Shown: positions 6,104-11,928 of the stretch, piece after piece
Layout of the letters: each line of letters begins with the position of its first letter
How positions within the stretch are numbered: the first letter of the stretch is position 1
Source: Bacteroidota bacterium
GTDB taxonomy: Bacteria; Bacteroidota; Bacteroidia; Chitinophagales; Chitinophagaceae
DNA: 14,769 nt
Assembly (NCBI GenBank): GCA_023391015.1
Contig: JAEWBT010000153.1
Location: 1-14,769 of the forward strand
Direction: 5' to 3'
Made by a program: the position numbers and the translations under genes
The notes under the pieces: model-generated
What the model was told of the DNA's origin: nothing
Database searches by the model: none
What the model saw: only the letters and a program-made list of their open reading frames with translations

Positions 6104-7054
6104 TTACTGCTTATAGAACCGTTTTACAGCACGTTCTCCGGTCTCGGTGGTGATGACCACAGCGTACATTCCGGAAATCAGCCCTTTAACGTCATAAGCG
6201 ATTTGTGTTTCGGCTGTAGCCTGGTCGTGAATAATCTGGCCGGTAACGGTCGTAACCTGGAAGCGCTTTTTGCCTTCTTTAGGTAGCGCAATGTGCAAAA
6301 CATCTGTAGCTGGGTTGGGATACAGCTGAACCGCAAGAGCATCTTTATTCACGCCTGCTACTGCCAGGGAGCCATTCAGATCATTATAGTTGGATTGCAC
6401 CGTTTGGCTATCCAATTCGTAGTTGTAAATACGCAGGATAGCGATGGACCCGGCACTGGCCTCATTCGCAACCACCAGATCATCCTGAAAGAAATTAATA
6501 CGCCGTGCCGAAGAATCATATACAGCGTCATTGTTGTTATCCGTGAAAGTAATGTACTTATTGCCGTCACCGTAGAGTTGCACCCGCTTGTTAGCCGCAT
6601 TGCGGCTGATGACATACTGGCTGTATTCGTTCACGGCAAAAGGCGCACCCTGACTGGTAGCGATGTTATAGAAGTTGAGCTGGCCGGAGAAAACATAGCA
6701 GCCCCGGTCGCTGGTGCGGTTCTTAAAGTCAATCACCCGCTTCCAGCTGGGCAGTTCTGCCATCTTGAAATACAATTCAATCGAGTAATTTCCGGAAGCC
6801 AGAAACCGTTGCAACGAGTCGTTGAGGTAAAAACCGCTGTTCTTGTCAAACTGATATACCGTTCGCTGCATGCCGTTGAAATCTGTCAGCGTATCGGTTA
6901 CAAAACGCCCCGGCCCCAGCGGAAGTAGCGCCGGACCGGCATTGGCAACTTCATTAAAATTGCCCCGGAATTCATACACATGAACCGCGTTCTGGGCCTT
7001 TGTAGCTCCGGCGGTCGCTGAAAGCAGGCAAAAGGAAAGTAGAAGCTTTTTCAT
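6104..7054 (-). CDS. Secreted LamG-like protein with T9SS type A sorting domain
   Basis: A 316-aa secreted or surface-bound protein. Residues 1-20 are a signal peptide (MKKLLLSFCLLSATAGATKA). Residues about 24-225 look like a LamG / concanavalin A-like jelly roll: VYEFRGNFNE, GNYSIELYFKMAEL, RVIDFKNRTSDRGCYV, and SIAILRIYNYEL near the end. Residues about 240-316 are the type IX secretion C-terminal sorting domain: VQLYPNPATDVLHIALP, TVTGQII, GLISGMYAVVITTETG and a final KRFYKQ. The start ATG 7054 is chosen over 7072 because it begins the signal peptide, and the leader TTTTCTTTCT precedes it as in mscS. The ligand is not predictable: LamG domains bind glycans or proteins, and no hydrolase motif is seen. 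The gene stands alone between terminator and exporter genes. Confidence 0.88.
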   Translation of the reverse strand: MKKLLLSFCLLSATAGATKAQNAVHVYEFRGNFNEVANAGPALLPLGPGRFVTDTLTDFNGMQRTVYQFDKNSGFYLNDSLQRFLASGNYSIELYFKMAELPSWKRVIDFKNRTSDRGCYVFSGQLNFYNIATSQGAPFAVNEYSQYVISRNAANKRVQLYGDGNKYITFTDNNNDAVYDSSARRINFFQDDLVVANEASAGSIAILRIYNYELDSQTVQSNYNDLNGSLAVAGVNKDALAVQLYPNPATDVLHIALPKEGKKRFQVTTVTGQIIHDQATAETQIAYDVKGLISGMYAVVITTETGERAVKRFYKQ

Positions 7055-7159
7055 AGAAAGAAAATTTTCCACAAAGCTTCCAATTCCATTTCAAAAGGTC
7101 AATACGATGAAATGCGTATTTTTTTAGCCTGTTTTCAGCACCTCAAAGCGTAGAATGCC

Positions 7160-8338
7160 CTACTTCAAAATATTCCCTTCCTTCGAAAACTGCCGCACAC
7201 TCACCGCTACCGCCAATAACGCCGCCACAATCAAGGAAACCACCAGCAAGGCGTACTGCCCGTATTGAATCGTCCCGGCGGTGATTTCTTTGGTGGCCAG
7301 AGCGATGTTCAGAATCGGAATGGCGGCCGTTTGCCAATCCAGGCGCATACCCGGCATCAGGGCCATCATGGCCGGTACAATCACCACAAACATCATCGGG
7401 CTGATGAGGGTTTGCGCTTCCTTAAAGCTGCTCGCGCGGATGGCCACCGCCGCCAGCGCACCGGCAAAAAATAAGCTCAACGGCACCAGCATTCCAAACA
7501 GCAACAACACAAACCGCAGACTCAAAATATCGTTGATAGCCGTGATGATTTCCGGCGGAATGCCTTCAAACAGACGCAGCGCAGCAAACATCCCCACAAT
7601 GGTCATCACCGCCGCGAAAACGCCCACGACGCCAATCGCCAGCACCTTTCCAATCAAAATCTGAAACCGCGAAGCCGGGGTCGTCAGCAGGGTTTCCAAA
7701 GTGCCTTTTTCCTTTTCGCCGGTAATGAGGTCCAGCGCCGGATACATGCAGGCCATAAAGCAGAACAGGATAAAAATATACGGCAGAAAACCACCCACCA
7801 GCATCCCGATTTGCTCCTGCTGCGAGGCCACATCCACACTCTGAAGCGCTATTGGCTCCAGCAGCGCAGGCGAAATATTCAACCGCTGAAACCGGCTGGC
7901 CAGCACTTCTGCCTTGTAGGTGTCAAACACCTTTTCCACCCGGTCGGCCACGCTGGTGTTGGTGGATTTATAATAGAAAGCCACCTGACCCACACCCATG
8001 GAATCCACCGACTGCGCAAACGCCGGATTAAAATCCAGCACCGCGTCATAGGCTTCTTTGGCCACCGAATCGCGGGCGGCAGCCAGGGGGATTTCCGGAA
8101 TAATCTTAAAGCCCGGCGCGGCAGCAAATTGCTGTGCCAGAACGGGCGGCGCACTGTGCAGCATCACGCGCAACTCTTTGGCGGCTTCTTTTTCCGCCAT
8201 GCGCTTGCTGAATTTGGTAACGCCCAAAAGCAGCAAAGGCATGGCCAGCACCGGCAGCAAAATCGCCGAAATCAGCGTGCGCTTGTCGCGCAGCGTGGTT
8301 TTCATTTCTTTCCGGAAAATGGTGAGAATGGTGTTCAT
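7160..8338 (-). CDS. ABC-2 type exporter permease, NatB-like
   Basis: A 392-aa inner-membrane permease. It begins with a cytoplasmic helix (IFRKEMKTTLRDKRTL) and a first membrane segment at about 21-40. A large external domain at about 45-175 follows, then five hydrophobic segments (about 178-200, 228-256, 274-300, 310-330, 362-382). The motif LDLITGEKEKGTLETLLTTPASR (about 203-224) is the cytosolic coupling region typical of NatB and related ABC-2 permeases. Length and layout match B. subtilis NatB, an Na+ extruder, but substrate cannot be read from sequence. It lies 51 bases after the ATPase gene on the same strand and is surely its partner. The start codon follows the leader CATTTCTCTTAAAAAAG. 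No clear terminator follows. Confidence 0.9.
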   Translation of the reverse strand: MNTILTIFRKEMKTTLRDKRTLISAILLPVLAMPLLLLGVTKFSKRMAEKEAAKELRVMLHSAPPVLAQQFAAAPGFKIIPEIPLAAARDSVAKEAYDAVLDFNPAFAQSVDSMGVGQVAFYYKSTNTSVADRVEKVFDTYKAEVLASRFQRLNISPALLEPIALQSVDVASQQEQIGMLVGGFLPYIFILFCFMACMYPALDLITGEKEKGTLETLLTTPASRFQILIGKVLAIGVVGVFAAVMTIVGMFAALRLFEGIPPEIITAINDILSLRFVLLLFGMLVPLSLFFAGALAAVAIRASSFKEAQTLISPMMFVVIVPAMMALMPGMRLDWQTAAIPILNIALATKEITAGTIQYGQYALLVVSLIVAALLAVAVSVRQFSKEGNILK

Positions 8339-8389
8339 CTTTTTTAAGAGAAATGCCCTGCGGTTGTTATAGAAAAGAAGAAAGAAAGC

Positions 8390-9151
8390 CTATGCACCCT
8401 GCACCAGCCGGATAAACGTTGCTGTAAGGGAGTCATTTCCGGAAACGTTCCGGAAATCATCCATCGTATTGTTATACACCAGCCGCCCTTTGTTGATAAT
8501 GGCCAGCTCGTCGCAGAGCAAATCCACCTCACTCATGATGTGAGAGGAGAAAATGACCGTTTTTCCCGCCGCCTTGCAGTCGCGGATCAGGTCAATAATC
8601 CCGCCCGCTGAAATCACATCCAGCCCCGAAGTCGGCTCGTCAAAAATCACCACTGCCGGGTCGTGAATCATCGTCCGGGCAATCGACACACGCTGTTTCA
8701 TACCGGTTGAAAGCTGCCCCACACGTTTGTTCACGAAATCGTGGATGCCCAGCTGGGTAAATAGTTTTTCTTTTCGTTCCTTGAAAACCGCATCCGGCAG
8801 CCCGTACAGATCGGCGAAATACTTCACCGTTTCAGCGGGCGTCAGTCGGTCATAAAGGTTGGTAGAGCCCGTCAGAAACCCAATTTCCCGGCGCACAGCT
8901 GTCGCGTCGGCTGCAACGTCTAATCCATTCACCCGAATCGTTCCGGAAGTGGGGCGCAACAGCGTGGCAATCATGCGCAGCGTGGTGGTTTTGCCCGCGC
9001 CATTGGGCCCCAGCAGCGAGAAAATGCGCCCCGGCTGGCACAAAAAGCTCACGTCGTTGACGGCGGCCAGACTGCCGGCGGTGGTTTGCAGTTCCGCTTT
9101 TTGCTTTTTGGAAAGTTCGTATTGGCGGGAGACGTGCGAAACTTCAATCAT
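8390..9151 (-). CDS. ABC exporter ATP-binding protein, NatA-like
   Basis: The 253-aa cytosolic ATPase that powers the permease encoded just downstream. Walker A is GPNGAGKTT (48-56), the signature LSTGMKQRVSIAR starts at about 147, Walker B is VVIFDEP (167-173), the D-loop is SGLD and the H-loop His is at 204. At the Q-loop the sequence reads GFLTGSTNLYDRLT with no obvious Gln, as far as I can align it by eye. The start at 9151 gives MIEVSHVSRQYEL, the normal N-terminus; an open frame continues upstream to 9286 but adds 45 residues unlike the family. The gene holds a TTTCCGGAAA doublet near its 3' end, read as DFRNVSGND. Probably the first gene of a two-gene operon. Confidence 0.93.
   Translation of the reverse strand: MIEVSHVSRQYELSKKQKAELQTTAGSLAAVNDVSFLCQPGRIFSLLGPNGAGKTTTLRMIATLLRPTSGTIRVNGLDVAADATAVRREIGFLTGSTNLYDRLTPAETVKYFADLYGLPDAVFKERKEKLFTQLGIHDFVNKRVGQLSTGMKQRVSIARTMIHDPAVVIFDEPTSGLDVISAGGIIDLIRDCKAAGKTVIFSSHIMSEVDLLCDELAIINKGRLVYNNTMDDFRNVSGNDSLTATFIRLVQGA
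8436..8455. repeat. TTTCCGGAAA doublet inside the ABC ATPase gene
   Basis: TTTCCGGAAACGTTCCGGAA, two cores 11 bp apart, one base different from the doublet at 5588. The surrounding coding frame differs from that of the E1 copy, so the match is at DNA level. Confidence 0.85.
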
Positions 9152-9189
9152 GGTGCTGAGGCTTTTTGGGAGAAATGAAAAACCGGGTA

Positions 9190-9217
9190 CGAATGTAGGA
9201 CGAGGGCAGATTTCAAA
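9190..9217 (-). promoter_or_regulatory. Possible promoter of the NatA-NatB operon
   Basis: On the minus strand TACATTCG (9197-9190) is one base off TAnnTTTG, and a TTTG lies 16 bases upstream (9217-9214). The spacing is shorter than the usual 19. It would give a leader of about 35 bases. Confidence 0.35.
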
Positions 9218-9307
9218 ATCCAGGTATTCAAATTCAGAAACCCGATTCCAGACGCCCGAAGCCCAGACACAGATGGCAGGCCGCAAGGCCAGACTTTGCC
9301 CTTTCTC

Positions 9308-9535
9308 TTATCCCGCCCGTTGCACCCGCACCACCACTTCTGCGCGGCTACCCTTTTGCACCCGCACCGCTGCCTTCATCCGGAACAAATGGGTTTCCAG
9401 CGTCCGCAAATGGGCCGAAAGCGCCGCTTTGGCCGTACCGAAAGCCGGAATGGCACTCCAGGCCGCTGCGTGTGCATCACAAACGCCTTCCAAAGCACGA
9501 TAACGATCGATTTGAGCAGATTGCCGGTGCGTCAT
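9308..9535 (-). CDS. Small helical protein of unknown function (75 aa)
   Basis: The predicted protein is MTHRQSAQIDRYRALEGVCDAH followed by AWSAIPAFGTAKAALSAHLRTLETH and a basic tail. It looks all-helical and soluble, without signal peptide or membrane segment. The pattern of an N-terminal helix, then W-x-x-I-P-A-F and a second helix, reminds me of the N-terminus of longer (about 200 aa) hypothetical proteins common in Bacteroidota; if so, this copy is truncated after its second helix. That recollection is not checked. The strongest support that it is a gene is a consensus promoter at 9579-9609, giving a leader of about 40 bases, and the leader CATTTCTCTTT directly before the ATG. Function unknown. 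Confidence 0.6.
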   Translation of the reverse strand: MTHRQSAQIDRYRALEGVCDAHAAAWSAIPAFGTAKAALSAHLRTLETHLFRMKAAVRVQKGSRAEVVVRVQRAG

Positions 9536-9578
9536 AAAGAGAAATGTCTATAAAAACGGCTTCTAAGCTACTTGTACT

Positions 9579-9609
9579 CAAAGATAAGAAGCCCTATAAC
9601 AGCGCCAAA
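9579..9609 (-). promoter_or_regulatory. Consensus Bacteroidota promoter of the 75-aa gene
   Basis: On the minus strand TTTG (9609-9606), exactly 19 bases, then TATCTTTG (9586-9579). Both boxes match the TTTG / TAnnTTTG consensus with the optimal spacing. The -33 box overlaps the edge of the 21-bp tandem repeat at 9602. Confidence 0.75.
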
Positions 9610-9832
9610 GTATTGCAACCTCTATTTCAGCTTGTGTAAGATATCATTTAAGTTGCGTAAGATTATTTTTAGTTTTTGTAATTTAGGATTTAAGAACTGT
9701 AACTTGTTATTTAAGGATTGTAATTTATCGTTTAAAAATTGTAATCCATTGTTTAAGAACTGTAGCTTATTATTTAAAAACCATAACTTATAATTTAAGG
9801 AGTGTAATATTTGTTCTAAGATTTGTAATCTG
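9602..9832. repeat. AT-rich 21-bp tandem repeat, eleven degenerate units, heptad-periodic
   Basis: Units start at 9602, 9623, 9644 and every 21 bases to 9812. The core is close to TTTAAGNAYTGTAAYTTA; the central units (9686-9790) are best conserved. Since 21 is seven codons, both strands read as heptads: + as CNLLFKN-like, - as LNNKLQF-like with Leu at positions 1 and 5, a coiled-coil pattern. The minus frame stays open across the array (stop TAG at 9622-9624); the plus frame stops at 9793 inside it. Neither open frame has an ATG, only TTG (9894 minus, 9572 plus). It is far richer in A/T than its neighbours. Coding or non-coding is undecided. There are no spacers, so it is not a CRISPR array. 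Confidence 0.85.
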
Positions 9833-10094
9833 TGTTTTAACCTACCAGAAGGCCAAATGCCAGTCGCCGGGAGCTTTTCGCTTCCAAAAACCAATCGGCT
9901 CCTGAGGGCCTGCGCGTTTCCGGCCTGAGTCCGGCGCTTTCTTTCCCCTTGGCACCGTTATGCGGTCGTGCCCTTGCCACACATCGTGCTTGTGGGTGAA
10001 AACAATGCACAAGCAGCCCACCCAAGCCCGGTTACATGCCTGCGCGAGCGGAGAAATCGTTGAAATTCCCCCGCAACGGCTACATTTAGCGGGT
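9833..10094. other. Intergenic stretch without a supportable gene
   Basis: GC-rich sequence between the tandem repeat and the small membrane protein gene. Open frames exist on the minus strand (for example 9842-10117) but start at TTG, overlap the + strand gene and give Arg/Gly/Pro-rich peptides typical of antisense reading. A weak -7 box, TACATTTA, lies at 10081-10088, 6 bases before the next ATG. Confidence 0.5.
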
Positions 10095-10283
10095 ATGAAA
10101 AGCAAAACCGGTTTCAACCTTTTCTTCGCGCTTCTTGCCTTTACGCTCGGCTTGGCTTTGCTGCGGGAGTTTGACTTTGCAACCTTTACGTTCCGGAAGA
10201 CCGCCCTGGGAATCCTCTACCTCATCACCTTTATCGTAGCGGTTTACCTGACGTTTAAGAAAAGGAAAACGACGGGCAGGTGA
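10095..10283 (+). CDS. Small two-helix membrane protein of unknown function (62 aa)
   Basis: The protein has two hydrophobic segments, FNLFFALLAFTLGLALL (about 7-23) and LGILYLITFIVAVYLTF (about 37-53), joined by a short loop (REFDFATFTFRKTA), with a basic tail KKRKTTGR that should lie in the cytosol. The ATG at 10095 is chosen over 9960 because the 45 extra upstream codons look like non-coding sequence and because the near-promoter box TACATTTA sits 6 bases upstream. The codon before FRKTALG overlaps a TTCCGGAA core (10191-10198). I do not recognise a named family; similar tiny membrane proteins are frequent in this phylum. It is followed closely by the decayed toxin gene but there is no sign of a functional link. 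Confidence 0.7.
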   Translation: MKSKTGFNLFFALLAFTLGLALLREFDFATFTFRKTALGILYLITFIVAVYLTFKKRKTTGR

Positions 10284-10320
10284 TGCAGTAGTTATAGCTC
10301 TGCTGTTGGACGAATAGTAC

Positions 10321-10504
10321 ATGGATTCTTTTCTAGATATGGCTCCTATTGCGCTTCCCGATGTTCAGAAAAAGATAAAGTACGTGCTTCGTATTATCCG
10401 GCAGGCAGAACGGCTTTCAAAAGAAATCGCCTAAAACGCCGTCGAATGAATTAGAGTTGGCCAAGCGGCTGATGAAAGAATATTTTGACCTTAAAAAACG
10501 CAAG
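10321..10504 (+). pseudogene. Remnant of a HigB/RelE-like (Gp49-type) toxin gene with internal deletion
   Basis: Two frames each hold part of one toxin. Frame 1 from ATG 10321 reads MDSFLDMAPIALPDVQKK followed by IKYVLRIIRQAER, the N-terminal helices of Gp49-like toxins (FLDxxPxxVQxKIxYVLxxI), and ends at TAA 10432. Frame 2 from 10409 reads NGFQKKSPKTPSNELELAKR then LMKEYFDLKKRK, the C-terminal end of the same family. They meet at AACGG (10409-10413), which fits both AER-R and L-NGF. About 45-50 residues are missing, including the strand region (family pattern LYEIRV...FRIF). A TAG (10315-10317) directly upstream suggests N-terminal damage too. Frame 2 runs without a stop into the antitoxin ATG. 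Family assignment is from memory of conserved motifs. Confidence 0.72.
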
Positions 10505-10816
10505 ATGACAAACAAAAAAGAATCTCTAAAAAACGCTAAGTCTTTTGACGAACTGCTCCACGTCAAATACGGAGCCATTGGCACACCCAAGCGGGATGCG
10601 TACGAAAAGAAAGCCAATTTCTACGTCGTTTGCCAAATGCTGAAAGAAGCCCGGAAGGAAGCAAACATCACGCAGGAGGAACTGGCCGCAAAAATCGGGA
10701 CGCAGAAAAGCTATATTTACAGACTGTAAAACGGCAAAGGAGATATTCAGCTCTCTACCTTGTTTAAAATCTTTGAAACCGGTCTTGGAAGGGAGGTGCG
10801 GCTTAAGATTCTTTAA
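10505..10816 (+). pseudogene. HigA-like XRE antitoxin gene broken by a nonsense codon
   Basis: From ATG 10505 the frame encodes 74 residues, MTNKKESLKNAKSFDELLHV... then ARKEANITQEELAAKIGT and QKSYIYRL, followed by TAA at 10727-10729. The same frame then continues NGKGDIQLSTLFKIFETGLG and REVRLKIL to a proper stop at 10814-10816, giving a full-length 103-codon HTH_XRE antitoxin. The stop replaces the Glu of the family motif RLENGKGDIQLSTL, so a single GAA-to-TAA change is the simplest cause. The truncated product would keep the first three HTH helices and lose the rest of the DNA-binding fold. With the toxin also broken, the module is dead. Confidence 0.82.
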
Positions 10817-11192
10817 GAGCGCACAGGGTAGTTTTCGTTACTACTCACGCCATCACGCAGTTCAGCCATTTTAATGGGTACACTTGCTTGAGATTCCAAG
10901 CCATAAGCACGGCATTGCACCAACCATTGCGGCATAATTCCCCCAATGGGGAAATGGTAGAGACGTTGCATGCAACGTCTCTACGGAAGTGCAGGAGCCT
11001 TCGCCGAACAGTGGGGCATCCAAAGATACCGCGGTCTGCGTATGGATGTTTTGAAACTTACGCTCGTACAAGTTTGGAACTTAACCTTTATGGCGCAGCG
11101 TACTTGCGTGTTTTCAAGGCACAAACGCCCAGCTCTACCAACCTCTATGGTATGCTTATGTCAGCGGGGTGTTGGTATTTTATGATTTAGAA
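10817..11192. other. 376-base stretch without a recognisable gene
   Basis: Contains copy 2 of the 28-bp palindrome at 10958-10985 and a short inverted repeat AAACTT...AAGTTT (about 11055-11076). Frames on both strands are open (for example + 10888-11190 and - 10871-11071). They either start at poor codons or run through the palindrome, and I recognise no protein. A minus-strand peptide ending near 10816 (MAELRDGVSSNENYPVRS) and a plus-strand one ending at 11190 might be gene remnants; I cannot identify them. Confidence 0.5.
10958..10985. repeat. 28-bp perfect palindrome, intergenic copy 2
   Basis: Identical over all 28 bases to 23-50 in purH, plus GG on both sides. Here it lies between the dead toxin-antitoxin module and an orphan gene. 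A small CCCC-AAT-GGGG inverted repeat is directly upstream (10942-10952). Confidence 0.9.
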
Positions 11193-11756
11193 TTATTCAG
11201 GCTTTGCAATTCCTTGAGACAAGTCTTTTAGAAACTGCTTCGGGTCTTCCACAAAACGTTTAGTGTTCGATAATTCAATAGCTCTTATAAGGCTTTCATG
11301 AGTAGGATTGTAAATTCTGCCAATTCTGTCCATGAATAAGCAGTCATAATGTACCGCAAATGAAAGGAGTCTTCCTACAAAATCCTTATTTACTTGGCGC
11401 AAATCAAGGCGGCAACTGAATTCTTCAACTTTACCTGTATCAGGGCGAAAACAAACGCATACATCATTGGCTTCAGAATCGCCGAAACTTCGTAAACCTT
11501 CTAAATGCGCTGTCCATTCTTGTAGGTCACCAAATTGGCGCAGTATAGGTAAAAGTGTACTGATGTCAATATTCAATGGTAACCACCATTGAACTGCCAA
11601 AGCATCTTTAGACTCTGGTTCCTTTTCAAAAGCAGCGTTGGCCAAATATTTACTCCAACCATCTTTATCCATCTCAAGTTGTGGCGGTAAACAGCCATAC
11701 TTCTCAAATAACGACTGCTTGGGAATGAAATAAATTGGGAATTGCCAGATTGCCAT
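11193..11756 (-). CDS. Hypothetical soluble protein, 187 aa, AT-richer than its neighbours
   Basis: The protein begins MAIWQFPIYFIPKQSLFEKYG, contains an acidic Trp-rich middle (KDALAVQWWLPLNIDISTLL), FGDLQEWTAHLEG and CRLDLRQVNKDFVGRLLSF, and ends FLKDLSQGIAKPE. No signal peptide or membrane segment is seen. I do not recognise a named domain. The WQF start, the phrase RLDLR followed by a helix and a line such as CLFMD, fit small cytosolic hypothetical proteins that I associate with immunity-type or accessory genes, but this is only an impression. Its base composition is visibly more AT-rich than sbcCD or the exporter genes, and it sits next to a dead toxin-antitoxin module and a dispersed palindrome, which suggests acquisition by transfer. 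ATG 11756 is the only good start. Confidence 0.75.
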   Translation of the reverse strand: MAIWQFPIYFIPKQSLFEKYGCLPPQLEMDKDGWSKYLANAAFEKEPESKDALAVQWWLPLNIDISTLLPILRQFGDLQEWTAHLEGLRSFGDSEANDVCVCFRPDTGKVEEFSCRLDLRQVNKDFVGRLLSFAVHYDCLFMDRIGRIYNPTHESLIRAIELSNTKRFVEDPKQFLKDLSQGIAKPE

Positions 11757-11904
11757 TTATAATTTGTATTACTACGATAAATTATTTGCCATTGTTAGTG
11801 GAAAACAGTAAAGGCCCGCAATTTAGATAACCCTGTTCCATTAGTAAAAAGCAATTTAGTTTAGTCCTCAAACTTACGAACCAACCCATTCCATTCCCCC
11901 AAAT

Positions 11905-11914
11905 TTTCCGGAAA
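11905..11914. repeat. TTTCCGGAAA palindrome directly upstream of sbcD
   Basis: The exact copy lies in AAATTTTCCGGAAATTT (11901-11917), 14 bases before the sbcD ATG. Its right arm overlaps GAAATTTG (11911-11918), one base off the TAnnTTTG promoter box, so palindrome and promoter may overlap. Confidence 0.8.
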
Positions 11915-11928
11915 TTTGTCCTCTTCCA

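Noticed and set aside
7101..7125. AATACG...CGTATT hairpin followed by T run on the plus strand
   Set aside because: The T run is on the plus strand but both neighbouring genes are on the minus strand. The stem is only 6 bp with an 8-base loop.
9544..9639. 31-codon plus-strand frame from ATG 9544
   Set aside because: Too short, no family, and it overlaps the promoter of the minus-strand 75-aa gene.
9602..9832. 21-bp repeats considered as a CRISPR array
   Set aside because: Units are contiguous and degenerate with no unique spacers, and no cas genes are present.
9842..10117. 91-codon minus-strand open frame
   Set aside because: It starts at TTG, overlaps the plus-strand membrane protein start, and gives a basic, Gly/Pro-rich peptide with no motif.
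23..10985. The two 28-bp palindromes as ends of one composite transposon
   Set aside because: The 10.9 kb between them is mostly housekeeping genes without a transposase; each palindrome is a complete element.
10888..11190. 100-codon plus-strand open frame
   Set aside because: It runs through the 28-bp palindrome, has no promoter box or family motif, and its second half is unrecognisable. Kept only as an unexplained stretch.
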